The notes: generated by a model from the letters alone, not told the origin. DNA of 64,000 bases from Edaphochlamys debaryana (GCA_016858145.1 JAEHOE010000003.1:1116001-1180000); one strand, 5' to 3'; positions 22,771-34,908 are shown, counted from the first letter of the stretch. Numbers and translations are program-made.

Positions 22771-24374
22771 ATGAGCGCAGCAGGCGACGCGGGGGGGTTC
22801 GCCTTTCCGGTGCTCCAGCAGCCTCAAGAGGATCCCAAGAAGGTTAGCGGACATGGGGTCGCTTAGTGCTCACCCCATCCCTCAAAACCGTCACGGCGCC
22901 TCCTGCGCGCAGATACCCTTGACGGCGTTCTCCACTGTCACGGATCGCTCTGGGCCTTCTTTAGCCCCCCAGGTCGCGGTAAGGACGCGCCGTGTGGCCG
23001 CGGGTGTGCCTGCTACCGCGGCGCGGCCCGCGCGGCGGCCTGCGGGCCCACACGTTGCCCCCGAGGTTGCCCCTCACGGTGTCGACATGCCCGTCTCGTG
23101 CGCGGCTGCCTATACGATGCGGCTGAGGTTTATGCGCTGCCCGGGATTCGGCTGTCTTCCTTACGCAGGTACCCATCACAGACAAGCCCGCTCGATCGAA
23201 GGTGCGCGGGCGAGCCGTATGGGCGGGGCCTTGGAAGGCCCCCCGGGGCAGGCCTTGGGAATGTTGGCGAAGGCTGGGGAAGGCCGGGGACTGGGGAAGG
23301 CTGGGGAAGGCTGGGGAAGGCTGGGGAAGGCCGGGGAGCCGCGGTGTGCTGGGCCGTAACCTCACAGGCCGCGCCGCCGGCCCTTGTCCGCCGCCAGTGG
23401 GAGCGCAAGGCAGCGTCACCCCAGGCCCCGCCTAGTGCTCACCCCTGAAACTCCACCGGTCCCTCGCCAACTCCACGAGCCCCTAGCTTCTTTCCCCATC
23501 CCAACTTGTGCCCCCGCCAGATCCCGCTTGAGAAGGGCTACACGCAGGTAGACTGGCTCAAACTCTCCAAGTCGGGGACCGACCTCAATGGCCTGGGGGG
23601 GCAGGCACTGCGCAAGGACATCAGCCTGGCGGAGGTGGCCCAGCACAAGACGGCGGGTGAGCTGGGTCGGGGAAGGGCGAGAGTGGGTGGCGGACGGGGT
23701 TGATGAGCACGAGGCAAGCTTGCCACTCGGAAAGTGCTCGGGGGAAGAGGAGGGCTAAATGAGGCAGGGCGTGTCCGAGAGCGGCTCGGGGGGCAGGATA
23801 GCAGGCAGCAGTAAGACACCTGGCGGTGGCAGGCGGATGCGACTTCTTCCGCTCGCCTGCAACACGCACACGCCTGTCCCCCTCGTTCCCCGGCCACCCT
23901 TGGTGCTTCCCGCATGCCGCAGACGACGCCTGGATGGTTCTGCGCGGCAAGGTATACAACGTGACGCCCTACCTGCGCTTCCACCCGGGAGGCCCAGAAA
24001 TCCTGGTCAAGGTGCGGGCGGGGACGGATGATATGTGTGCAGCCATCGTTGGGTCTTCAGAACTAGGAGTAGTAGTGTTGGCTTCGCGAATCGTCGATGC
24101 TGCTCGCGAAGCTTGAGCACAGAGCCAGGCTTCTCTTCTAGCGACAACTTGCTCGTGGTGCGCCGCGCTATCGGCGCCGGACCGTGCCGCCGAGTTCCCT
24201 GTTCAGCTTTCAACCCTGCCGCGCCCCTTCACCCGCCCCGGTCGCCCTCCCCGTTGCCCCCTCGCCCGCCAGGCCGCCGGTAAGGACGCCACGGCTCTGT
24301 TCACCAAGTTCCACGCCTGGGTGAACGCGGACGCACTCCTGGACAAGTGCCTGGTGGGGCTGCTGGCCAAGTGA
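22771..24374 (+). CDS. Cytochrome b5 domain protein, Ncb5or N-terminal type
   Basis: Small haem-binding electron carrier, 143 aa. Exons 22771-22842, 23169-23201, 23521-23656, 23923-24011, 24273-24374. The b5 core has [24 protein letters not shown], where His of HPGG is the first haem ligand, and KFHAWVN supplies the second. Residues before the core ([16 protein letters not shown]) match the conserved pre-domain of the b5/b5-reductase fusion Ncb5or, and the end ([12 protein letters not shown]) matches its linker. No CS domain or FAD/NAD reductase follows: the stop is direct and the next gene runs on the other strand. There is no C-terminal membrane anchor, so the protein should be soluble. It shares a divergent promoter with the MED15-like gene. 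A minisatellite fills part of intron 2. Confidence 0.85.
23270..23337. repeat. 10-bp minisatellite in intron 2 of the b5 gene
   Basis: About six copies of a GGGGAAGGCT-type unit, with some CCGGGG variants, in tandem. Purely intronic and G-rich on the transcribed-sense strand. Confidence 0.7.
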
Positions 24375-25568
24375 GGGCTGCGCACTCTGCAGGGCAGCCA
24401 TCGCTGGACTCCGGACATGCAAACGGTGCTGGGGCGGTGGCAGGGCCCGGTTGTCAGCTCGTCGGTGGAAGGAGGCGTGCGGCCGTCAGCGTCAGACCGT
24501 GGGCTCACTGCGCGGGCTGCACTGCGGAGGTCACACTGTGGGATGTCCGCAGTGGCGGAAGCGTGGGCGGCCGGGGAAGGTCGGTATCCAGCCACGGGGG
24601 TCGTCGGGCAAGCCGGGCGGGACTCTGCCATACTGGTCGGGAGGGACTGAGCTTGATGACCTAGATACGCTGATAGGTGCACCATTGGCTGTGGCACGCT
24701 TGGCCATAGAGCTGCCGCAAGAAGACAAGGCCCTATGAGGCGCGGCCGCAGCACGCGGTGGGAGGATGGCTTCCATGTGCGAACGGCTGCTCGTGTTAGC
24801 CGGGGAAGCGAGGTTACGCTGTCGGGGGTGCAGTCGAGGTTACGCTGTCGGGGGTGCAGTCGGGGGTAGCTACGGTAGGGCACATGTGGTGTGAAGACTA
24901 CCCATCGGCTGAGACCCAACATTCATTTGCAGGACGGTCGGATGTGTGAGGGGGCAGTATTGCATTATTGCATATGGTATTGCCGGTGGCATTGCTAGAT
25001 TGGTGAGATGACCGGTACAACATGATAGGTAGTGCGTCTCAGGGACGCCGCCCCAGAGACGAGCTGCCAGCTATGGCTTGCCTTATGTTTCTCACGAAGG
25101 CCGGGATGCACCACGGGGCTTGCTCAGAGGCCCGTTGGTGCCGGGGAGTCTGTGACCCTGTGCCACGTGGCATCGCAGCTGCAGCGGCAGCAACCACAGT
25201 CAGGGAGTGTGCCGTGTGGCCGCCCGTCCGCGCGTGATAGTATGACCCAGGCACAGCCGTCAACACCTCCTTCTGTTGCAACCCTCAACCGCAACTCTCC
25301 GCTTGGTCGCTCAGTGTTGTCAGTAACGCGTCTAGGAAAGTCCGCAGCAAGCCTTCAACCGGTCACCCTGCCACCAGCGCCAGCACTGATGGCCAAAATA
25401 AGCACCGTGCTGGTGCATTCAATTGATCTCCCACACGCTCGCGCTCTGCCAAACATCCTCAGGCGTGCCACTCTCTCTATCGTCGCCTCATACCAGCTCC
25501 ATACCTGTGTCCAGCGGGCCAGCTGAGCCTGTGCCTCTGCAGTTCCGTCTTGCACGGTTCTGCACATC
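24375..25568. other. Convergent intergenic / 3' UTR space
   Basis: Lies between the stop codons of the b5 gene (+) and the kinase gene (-). No coding exon with a recognisable motif was found. It contains a perfect 26-bp tandem duplication at 24810-24861. No TGTAA signal was seen on either strand. Confidence 0.55.
24810..24861. repeat. Perfect 26-bp tandem duplication
   Basis: Two identical adjacent copies, 24810-24835 and 24836-24861, beginning GAGGTTACGCTGTCGG. Probably a recent replication slip in 3' UTR or spacer DNA. Confidence 0.85.
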
Positions 25569-28500
25569 TCACCTCTGCCTCACCACCTGCACACCCGACC
25601 CCTCCAGCAGCCCGGAAGCGCCGGCGCCGAAACCGCCACCGCCGGCGCCCCCAAACGCCGCTCCAAACCGCTCATCCAGGCCCCGCCCGCCCCCGGCCCC
25701 GCGCGCCGCGCCGCCCCCCACCAGCGCCTGCCGCTTCACGTCCAGGAGCAGCCCCGCAGCCGCCTCGGACAGGGCGCGCTTGGTCCCGACCGCAGCCCCG
25801 CCGGCGCCTCCGCCGGCAGCGGCGTGGCGGCCGCCCCCGTGCGCGTGCGTGTGGGCGTGGTGGTGTTGGTGGTGGTGGGGCTCGCCGGCGGCCCGGCCGG
25901 GGTTGTCGTGGGAGGAGGGGAAGGTGGGCATGTCCGCGGGCTGCTTGGGGTAGGGCTTCTCCTGCACGGCGGCAACGCATGGGTGTGCACACGTGACTGC
26001 TGTCCCCCTCATCCCCCCCGGCGATGTCCCCCCCTCCCCCCGCCTCGAGCGCCTAGAACCTCAAGGCCGGTGGCCGCGTATGACCCCGGGGCCCCCAGCA
26101 CTGCCCGTGCGAGAAGCACGCCTCCGCGCGTGCCCGCCCCCACCTGGAACCACTCGTGCCTCAGCGCCTGCCGCGCCGTGATGCGGCGGTCGGGGTCGTA
26201 CGTGAGCATGGCGTTGAGCAGGGCCACACCCGCCTCGGACAGGTTGGGCAGCTGGGGGGGAGGGGGCAGGAGGCGGGGGCCAGGGGTTGGGGGGGGGGGA
26301 AGGGATGGGTGACCGGGGCAGGTGCAGCTTGCTGCAAGCGCATGCAAGCGGCACACGGGGCAGTGCCAGCAGTGCCAAGGCAGCATGCGGGTTATGGTGA
26401 CCTTGTCAGGGACCGCGCGGGGCTGTCACGAGCCGAGGGATGCCCCCTGGCCGGTCGCAGCCATGCGGTAAGCGCCCTGCACGTCATAGCCGCACCTGTC
26501 GCTTGAGGTGGTTGTAGGGCTGGTCCGGGAAGGCGAACTTGGAGGCGTTGGGGAGCGCCGACAGGCCCTGCGGGGAGGTAGGTAGGGCCGCGGTGCGGTG
26601 AGAAGGTCACGCTTGCCGCATGAGGAGCGGTGATATACACTCGAGAGACCCGATTTCCTGAACCTGAGAAATCTGCGCTTCACGCGGCCCGATCCCTGCC
26701 CACCGGCCATATCCGCTCGCTGGGCGTGCCCAGCAGGCGGGCCATCATGCTAAGCGCCTCGGCCTCGGAGCCCGCGGGGAACAGGGGCTCGCCTGCGGGA
26801 GTCCACGGGTGGAGACCAAAGGGTGAGGCCCAATCGGGAGAGGTCACTCTGAGGCCATAAGCTCAGCACCCCCCGCCGTGGTCCATGCTTCCGTCGACTT
26901 GCCACCGCACCGCCCTGCCCCCGCCGCAGTCCCCACCCGACGCCAGCTCGGCCATGACGCAGCCGCAGCTCCACAGGCTGTAGGGGTGTGCGTCAGGGGA
27001 GGGAGCACCCGCAGGTGGGCAAGGGCAGCAGGATGAGCAACAACGGGAACGCGAAGCTGGCAACCGCGGCCACCCAAGACCGCCCACTCGAGAGTTATGG
27101 AAGCCTTGTTGCTGTGCTTTGCATCCCTCACAACTCGGTTGCTGCCTTCGCCCTCCGTTTCCCCCCCCCCTCACTCGATGCTCTCGTCATACTCCTCGCT
27201 GCCCAGCAGCACCTCGGGCGCCCGGTACCAGAGCGTGACCACGTTGGGGGTCATGGGGGCCACGAAGGGGGCGAAGTACCTGAGGGGGTAGGGGGTGGGA
27301 GAGTAGGTGCCGGGCGTGGGAGACGGGTCTCTCGATCGGAAGAGGGGCGGAAGATAGGCAGACAGGCAGGGCGGGTGTAGCGTGGCAAGGCCCCTTGGCG
27401 CCTTCTGCCCGTGGCGCGCTTGGCTGGCGCTCAGCCTGTGGGCGCACCTGGCCAGTCCGAAGTCGCACAGCTTGAGGTGGCCTGTGGGGCGAGGACGCGC
27501 GGTGACGGTGAGGCGCCTCAATTGGACTGAGAGTAAGCCCCCGCCCCCCCAACCTCTGGACATGGGCGCCCCGGGAGTGTGTCAGCTGGGCTACGCCTGC
27601 CTCCCATCACGCGCCCGCGCACCCGTGTGCGTGTAGAGCAGGTTGGAGAGCTTGATGTCGCGGTGTACCACCCAGCGGTCGTGCAGGGAGGCGACCGCCT
27701 CCAGCAGCTAGGCGGGGTAGGGTCAGGGTCAGGGTCAGGGTCGGGGTCAGGGTCAGAACAGCGCAGAAGAGCCTCGGACCGAACGGCTGGCCGGACCACC
27801 GCCCGGGTGCTCCGGCACCCGCGGAGAGGGCCCTTGCCCTTCTGCCTCTCGCCAGCCCCCTGCTTTCTCCCCACCTGTCTCATGAGGCACTTGACCTCGG
27901 ACATGCTGAAGCCCCTGCTGGGCCCCAGCCAGTCCAGCAGGCGGCCCAGGTCGTGCTCGCAGTACTCAAACACGAGGAACACGCTGGGGAGCGGGGCACG
28001 GCCACGGGGAGAGGAGCCGGAGCGTAAAGTCAGGCAGACGGCAGGGGGTGGGGGCAGCCCACTGCGCACCATGCCATCCATTCCTTCCCCTCCCACCTCT
28101 CCGCCTGGGTGCCGGTGACCACCTTCTTCAGAGCCACGATGTTGGGGTGGTGGCAGGCCTGCAGGTGGCACAGGCGGGCATGACTGTTCAGCGTCAAGGT
28201 TGGCAGCGGGTGATGGGTGAAGCAGTCTGCGCGGGGATGGGGTTGCACCCCACTCCCCTTGCACGGGTGCGGAAGGGGTCTCGTTAGTCCCGCCCGCCAG
28301 TCGAGCGTGACCCAGCTCAACCCGTGGCTCTCCGACGCCATCCCTCGGCCCTTCGTGCACATGCTCTGCCCCCTGCTTGCCTGCAGCACCCGCAGCTCCC
28401 GTATGGAGGTGACGGGCACTCCGTCCCGGGTGCGGTCGAAGCGCACCCGCTTGAGCGCCACGATCTCGCCCGTGGTACGGTCACGGGCCTTGTCTGGGGT

Positions 28501-29231
28501 GGCGGGGTGGAGGCGGCGGCGGAGAGCGACGGAAGGGGGCGAAGAGGGGCCGGAGGGAGAGCAGCGACGGCCAGGAACGTGACAGTGGAGGTGCGGCGTG
28601 GGGATGGGTACGCGAGAAGGTGTTACCAAGGTGGGGTCCGAGACGAGCAAGGAGTGAGCAGAGGCAGCGCAGGAGCCCAGAACCCAGGGGTTCAAGAGAT
28701 GGCGCCGCCAGTCAAGCGGTTGCGCCAGGAGAGCAGCGGAAGCGACGTTTGTGAACACGATTGTGGGAGGGGTGACATGGGTGCGAAATCAAAGGAGCGG
28801 GACGGCGGTGGAGGTCCAGATGCAGTAGGGGTTGTGGCAGGGGCGTGGGGGAGGTGAAGATGAGCGCCACGAATTGTCGGCGGGGTTGGTGGCATGCATT
28901 GGGTGTGGTAGCCGGTCGGAGATGACGCAAGCCGGTAGAAGAGGCACGTAGGTACAGCAGGAGTATATGCAAGGCAAGGCAGGGGCAGCGGCAGGGAGAA
29001 GCCCAGAGGCGGGGAAGCATTGGGCAGGTGGAGCGGGTGAGGCGACCAGCACCCGGCACGTTGGCCAGCAGCCGACCTGCAGCATGCTGCCCCCAACCGC
29101 CGTCCCCTCGCCCCGCGCTTACACACGATGCCATATGTGCCCTCTCCAATACGGTACAGCTTCTCATAGTTGGAGACTGCGTCAAACACTGGGAGCTCGG
29201 CGCTCGCCGGCTGCCCCGACGCACCACTCAT
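25569..29231 (-). CDS. Cyclin-dependent kinase, CDK10/CDK11 (CDKG) type
   Basis: Ser/Thr kinase, 439 aa. Exons, 5' to 3' on the minus strand: 29231-29123, 28493-28381, 28158-28097, 27983-27875, 27707-27623, 27481-27448, 27279-27175, 26977-26937, 26792-26704, 26567-26496, 26251-26144, 25961-25569. Motifs: glycine loop GEGTYGIVY (~29-37), VALK Lys (~51), cyclin-binding helix PVTSIRE (~63-69, the PISSLRE/PITSLRE position), [10 protein letters not shown] (catalytic Asp ~148), CDFGLAR (~165), T-loop [14 protein letters not shown]. The tail motif [15 protein letters not shown] matches the segment after the kinase core in CDK10 and CDK11. The last ~110 residues are Gly/His/Ala-rich and disordered. 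The family acts in transcription, splicing or cell-cycle control; which role applies here cannot be read from sequence. The second intron uses a GC donor (GCAAGC). Confidence 0.92.
27715..27756 (-). repeat. 6-bp repeat forming tandem CTGAC branch-point-like motifs
   Basis: On the gene's (minus) strand this reads as about six CTGACC units (one CCGACC variant), ending seven bases before the CCTAG acceptor of kinase exon 5 (27707). CTGAC fits the metazoan/plant branch-point consensus. Confidence 0.7.
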
Positions 29232-30498
29232 CCAGCTCTTTTCCTAACCATGCGCGCCTATCATGAACGGTATGGGGCCCCAGGAGGTTCCCAGTGTAGG
29301 GCTGCAATGCGACGACCTGTTTGGCCTGTGGCCTGGTCTGCTTCAGTGCTCGTTACACGGCGATCGTCAAACACAATAAAAGACCTTTCCTGTCAGCCTA
29401 TGTGGGCAGCGTGCTTAAGAGCAATGCCGAACGGCTATAAGCGGTGGGCTTGGTGAGCACGCCGCATGCGCAGGTGAGCAGGTAATGTGGCGTTCTGCAA
29501 GGCTTAGGGCACGACAGGCACAACGCGGCCATGGCGCGACCTGAAGATAGCTGAATCCGGGTCTGTCGCAGGCTGCGCCGCGCAGAGGTCGCGTGGCCGG
29601 GTGGAGCATGACCCTTTGCAACCTACAGAACCCCACCACCACCCTACAAAACTGCGCGTGGCGCGACAACGGAGGGCGCCTGTGTTGCGACATCTCCATC
29701 ATCGGAGGTCTCGCGAGGAGGCGCGCGTGGCTTTGCAGCGGCCTGACCTGGGCAAGCCGCTTGGGCTCCGGTATGCGATGGTGAGGCGAAGGGGGTGCTA
29801 TGGGGCTCACTCGTGGGGCTGGGCTTGAGGTGGGCGCGGCGGGTGGGGGCTTGCAAGTCCTGCTGCCGTATGCGCCCCAGGCGCTAAAAAGAGCTGCTGC
29901 ACGCGGCGCTTACTCTCACAGCTCATACACCGCACGCGTATAATGAGAACACACGCATAGGGCTCTTGACGCACGAACAGTCCGGCATCCCACATCCTCG
30001 ACCGGTCACCGGGTGCTCCCGAGCGGCGAAGCTCGCCAACCATGTTGACACCTAGGAAGCAGGGGATCTTGTCCATAGGTGCGAAGGGGGGAACTCTTGC
30101 AACCCCTTCTTGCCGCTGCGCATGTCGTCGGGGACACCACACACACTTCTTGCCGCTGACGCAATCTTCCGCCGACTGGCTGCGCGCAGGAGCGCGCTTC
30201 AGCCCGCTGTCGACAACAATTGATCAGCAACGCCGCGTCTCCCGCACCATCCCCACATGCCCGGCCCGAAGGGGCGACTGCGAGGTACGTCGCGTGCAAG
30301 GCAGTCCTTGCTGGGAACCTACACGATTTGCTGCGCGAGCATTCGTGCTTGCTCGCGACGGTCGGCGTGCAAGCGACTTTCGCCATGCGGGGTCGCTACT
30401 GCGCCAACCATCCCAACCGCTAGGTGCTCAGGCATCGCTGCTCGCGGCGTCCCCGCATCGACTATCAATCCTCGTCCCAGGAGCCCCATGTGGAAAGG
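29232..30498. other. Divergent intergenic region, kinase / phosphatase promoters
   Basis: 1.27 kb between two outward-facing ATGs. CGCGTATAATG at 29935-29945 (plus strand) is identical to the motif before the b5 gene but lies ~560 bases from the phosphatase ATG. No convincing exon, transposon or RNA gene was found. Confidence 0.5.
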
Positions 30499-30502
30499 AT
30501 GA
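30488..30502 (+). promoter_or_regulatory. Four-codon upstream ORF overlapping the phosphatase start
   Basis: ATG TGG AAA GGA TGA. Its stop overlaps the phosphatase ATG as ATGA (30499-30502). If the UTR includes it, ribosomes would terminate on the main start, a layout that can set translation level by reinitiation. Position is seen; the role is inferred. Confidence 0.4.
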
Positions 30503-33500
30503 AGCCCATTCCCGCCTCAAACCTGCGAACCCTACCCAACCCGCTGCCCCCCCTCCGCAACTCCTCCCGCCCCCCGCCCCCCCGCTCTGCGCCTGGCCCG
30601 CCTTCGCCCTCCTCGCAACCGACGCGGTCCCAGGCGCCCGTGCCCGAGGCTGATGATGTGCAACCCGTATACGAGCGCATCCTCGATGTGCTCTTCCAGC
30701 CGTCGCAGCAATTCAGCTACTCCGAGGTGAGTGTGGAGCCTGTACCGGGCCGACTCCGTCAAGGACGAGCCCCGAAGGCTGAACCTGCCTCTGCCCACAC
30801 AACCTGCAGGTCCCCGAAATCTCAGAACTCTTCACCTTTGCGGAGATTCGGAGTCTGATTGTGGAGGTTCGAAGCTTGCTGGCCGAGGAGCCCTCACTCA
30901 TATACGTGCCAGGTTGGTGGTGCCCCTACGGCGCCGCGGCTTTCTGCTCCCTGAACCGTGACCAACGGGATCTTGGCGGACCGGGGCAAAGCGCATGACA
31001 CAGTGCTCCTTCCGTCTCTTCCGCAGCTCCATGCCGTGCCGTCTCGGACATACACGGCCAGCTGCCAGACCTCCTACGCATCTTTGGCTGGGCGGGTCCC
31101 CCTGACGGCAGGTGAGGGCTCCGCTCGCTGCCTCGACAATAAGCTGATCTTGAGCCCTGACGCCCCCCCCACCCCGATTTTCGCCTGCTCGCAGCATTCC
31201 CTGGGTGTTCCTTGGAGACTATGTGGACCGCACGGTGGGGCCGGGGCCTTTGGTGGTTCCATGAGGTGGTACGACAACCGACAACAACCTGAACGGGGAA
31301 CCGTCCTGCTGACCGTATGTGCTTGACCTGCCGACGCGCAGGACTACAGCACGGAGGTCATTCTCCTGCTGTACGCGCTCAAGTTCAAGTGGCCCACCAA
31401 GATCATCCTGCTGCGCGGCAACCACGAGACGCCCCTCATCAACAACGCGTACGGCTTCCACGTAAGGCTGTGGCGGGCCAACAGGTTGCGGACGTTGCCT
31501 GGACAGCTGCCTTGGCGGCTAGTAGCCTCAGCAGGGCAACGCGCCGTAGGCTCAGTGCCAGCCAGCGGTCACCCTCAGCCTAAACGGTTGTGCCTCCCTT
31601 TGGCCCGCAGAACGAGCTGACAGCCAAGTTTGGCGACGCGGAGGGCCACGCCCTCTACAACGCCTTCAACGACAGCTTCGACTTCCTGCCGCTTGCCGCC
31701 ATGGCTGTTCCGCCGGGCTACGAAGGTGGGTGACAAGCTCTAGGGCACAACCGATAAACCTGGGAGCCAAGACCATACCGTAGGGTCAGCGCTTCCTGAC
31801 GTTCGTGCACCACTCATCACTGCAGGCGAGCCCGAGCCCTACGAGCAGCCGCCCCAGCCTCTGCAGCCCCTGCCCACAACGGCCTGGTGGGCCGCGCCAC
31901 CCACGCGTGGCCTCTTCGAGGCCCGGCCGCCGATGCCCTGCCGCTACCTGCTGGTGCACGGCGGCATCGGACGGCTGGAGTGTCTGCAGGACATCATCGA
32001 TGTGAGGCCAGATGCCGGGAAGAATAAACGCGCAAAGTCGAAGCATGCGGATGGACGGACGGCCGCTGAGGTGTCATGCGTGGCTTGCTTGCAGGTGGTG
32101 CGGCCCGTGCGGATGACAGACGGAGACGGCATCACGCCAACTCCAGGGCAAGCCGTGCTGCAAGAAGTGGTGAGGCTGGCGGCAGCAGTCTTGGCGGCGG
32201 GCCACTCCTCATTGACACTTTGGCCACTCATGTTCCGTTCCCCTTTGACCCCTGCACAGGTCTGGTCCGACCCCGTCAAAGACGAATCGTGCATGGGCCT
32301 GCAGCGCTCGGCTCGTGATGGCTACAGCGGGGGCATCGTGTCCTTCGGCGCAGACCGGGTTCACGACTTTTGCGAGGTGGGGGCAGGGAAGCGGGAAGCA
32401 CAAGTGAGCAGCAGCGCGACCCCACCCCTTCCCAGCGTTGACCTGTGTGGCCCCGTTCTCCCGCCTCACAACGTATCTCCTTGCCTTAGCGCAACCATGT
32501 CACCGCTATCCTCCGCGGCCACGAGCTCGTGCACGAGGGCCTCGAGACCGCTTTCGGCGGACGCGTCGTGACATTCTTCAGCGCCGTCAACTACAACGGC
32601 TCCCAGATAAACCACGGCTGCATCCTCCACCTGGAGCTCTGCAAAGACGCGGGTGGGTCGCCTTTGGTTGGAAAGGGACAACTGGCGATGCCTCATAGGC
32701 AGTAGTTTCCATAAAGCACAGTACGCCCTCTCGTGATAGCCACCTTCCAGCAAGTGGACTGAGCCGATACGTCCGCCCCTCGCCCTCCCGCAGACGGCCT
32801 GCCCAGCATCTTGCTGCACCCCATCCGTATCGAGGCGCGGCCGCTGCACCTGCTCGGGCGTGCCACCCAGCTCTCCTCCCCACGGCAGCAGCCCGTCGAG
32901 GACGACGGAGACCTGACAGACGCCGAGCCGGACGTGGAGCCCACACGAGACGAGGACATGCCACTGCGCTCGTTCGGCCCACGGCTGCCGCCACGGCCAC
33001 GCCGACCCGTGTTCAACCCGCTGCGCCGCTCCAGCCCTGTCTCCTCCGACCCGCTGGGGCTGGGCTATGGCGCGGGAGACGACGACGACGAGTGCCCGCT
33101 GTCATGCCCTGAGCAGGTGTGCTGGGCATACTTGCCGCGTGCCTGGGGTCTGGTCTTTGGGGTGTTGGCAGCCGGGATTGGGGATGCGGTCCCTAACGCG
33201 CACCCTCGGTGTGTCACTCCATGGTGTGTGGCTCAGAGACCTTGCCTCCCTCCTGCATTGTGCTCAGATCGATGACGAGGAGGACGAGGAGACTCCCGAG
33301 TGGGCCAGGGACGACGACGTCGCGCCCCTGCCCGACAAGCCGCCCAGCCCCCGCATGCACCCCAAGCTGCAGTTCAAGCAGGCGCAGCACGAATACCGTG
33401 ACCAGGAGCACGCCCAGCACGAGACGCAGCAGCTAGCCCCGCCACCGCCGCAGCACGCTCAGTCGGCCCCGGCCGAGCAGCAGCAGGAGCCGCAGCAGCC

Positions 33501-34908
33501 GCCTTCCCAGCAGCACGAGGGACCGGGCCCCGCCGGGTCCTGCCAGGGCCCAGCCCAGGTCCTCGTGCTGGACAGCGAGGACTACCGCAGCGCCATGGTG
33601 CAGGAGGTGCAACAACGTTTCCTGCTGATGCGCCAGCGGACACAGGCGGTGGTGGAGGACTTGCAGCAGACGGCGCAGCGCCTTCCTCAGCAACCCCCGA
33701 TGGAGCGTGCCTGCCAGGGCCTGCCGTCCAGCGGTGCCTCCTCTGGGACGGCCGCGGACGTCGAGGCCCCCCGCGAGCCGCCCTCGTACGCCGACGTCAT
33801 GGGCCCAGCCTCGCCCCGCATGTCTTACGCCGACGCCCTCCGCGCGCCGCCGCCACAAGCAGCCCGCGCTGGACAGCAGCCGGCGCACCAGGTGCCGCCA
33901 CTCAACCTGCAGCGCCTGGGCCCGCTGCCACAGCACAAGCCCGCAAGCGCCGCGCAGTCTTCGCCTCAGCAGCCGCAGCCGACGGAGGCTGAGGAGGAGG
34001 AGGAGGAGGAGCTGGGGGCGGTGACGCAGGCGGTGCGGTATTCGGTCGACGTGACCACCGCAGCCCTCACGCTGCTGCACCTCTCGCCCTCGTGCGCCGG
34101 CCAGCTGCAGCAGACCTGGACGGACCTGTCGCTTGAGGACGCGCCCCAGCCACGCCCACAGCCCCAGCACGCCGCCACGGTGCCCCCGCTGCCTCTCCCG
34201 GTCCCCGTTTTGGCCCCGCTGCCTGTGCCTGTGCCAGTGCCTGGCCGTGACCGTGCGGTGGTGGCCGCCTCCATGGCAGCGCGCCGCACCAGCTGGGGCA
34301 GCGGCGGCGGCGGCGGCAGCGACGGCGGCGGTGGCGGTAGCGACAGCACCGGTGGTGGCGAGGCGCTTCAGGCGCAGCTGCTGGAGATGCTGGAGCAGCG
34401 CAAGCAGGAGATCCTCCGCAACGCCGCGGCCGGCCACCCGGCGCCCCCGCCTGCAAACCCCAGCGGCTCCTCCTCCTCCTCCACAAGCCGGCCGGGCACA
34501 CCGCCTTGCGGCGAGGAGCGCCTGCCGTCGGGCGCCAGCGGCAGCAGCGGCGGCGGCGCCTCCTCCGAGACCTTCGTGCGGCCGCAGCCGCCCCTGCTGG
34601 AGCACCAACACTCGGCGCCCTCGCCTTGCTCTCACGCCCTTGAGAGCGGGGGCTTCGGCTCGCCGGTGGCGTCGCCCTCGCCCGCCGCCAAGTCGCCCAT
34701 GGGCTCACCGCAGGCCTCCCTCCGCGGCCAAGCCGAGCTGTCCGGGCCCGAAGATGCGGACGAGGGCACGGGCGGCGGCGAGGCGGCGGACCCCACCTGG
34801 CTGGCGCGTGCCATGGCGGTGGCGGAGCTGGAGGGGCGCTTCGAGGCTGCGGTAGAGGCCGAGGCGGCCGAAAAGGCAGCCGACGAGCTGAGCGCCATGC
34901 GAGTTTAA
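30499..34908 (+). CDS. Divergent PPP-family Ser/Thr protein phosphatase
   Basis: Two-metal phosphatase, 1061 aa. Exons 30499-30726, 30810-30912, 31027-31111, 31195-31234, 31342-31461, 31611-31725, 31826-32001, 32095-32169, 32260-32376, 32490-32652, 32794-33116, 33268-34908. Core residues ~110-430 hold SDIHGQ (~117-122, normally GDxHGQ), FLGDYVDRT (~144-152, normally GDYVDRG), LLRGNHE (~176-181), LLVHGGIGR, VWSDP, GGIVSFG, ILRGHELV and FFSAVNY. All metal ligands (Asp, His, Asp, Asn, His, His) appear present; the changed residues are the motif glycines. Similarity to BSL/PPKL-type phosphatases is visible, but no Kelch repeats precede the core. After ~430 come an acidic stretch and ~500 residues rich in Pro, Gln, Ser and Ala, with a short helical Leu/Glu/Gln patch (LLEMLEQRKQEIL). 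The start is the first ATG in frame; it overlaps a short upstream ORF. Confidence 0.85.

Noticed and set aside
27715..27756. Telomere-like GGGTCA array
   Set aside because: The algal telomere unit is TTTTAGGG; this 42-bp array is intronic and differs in sequence.
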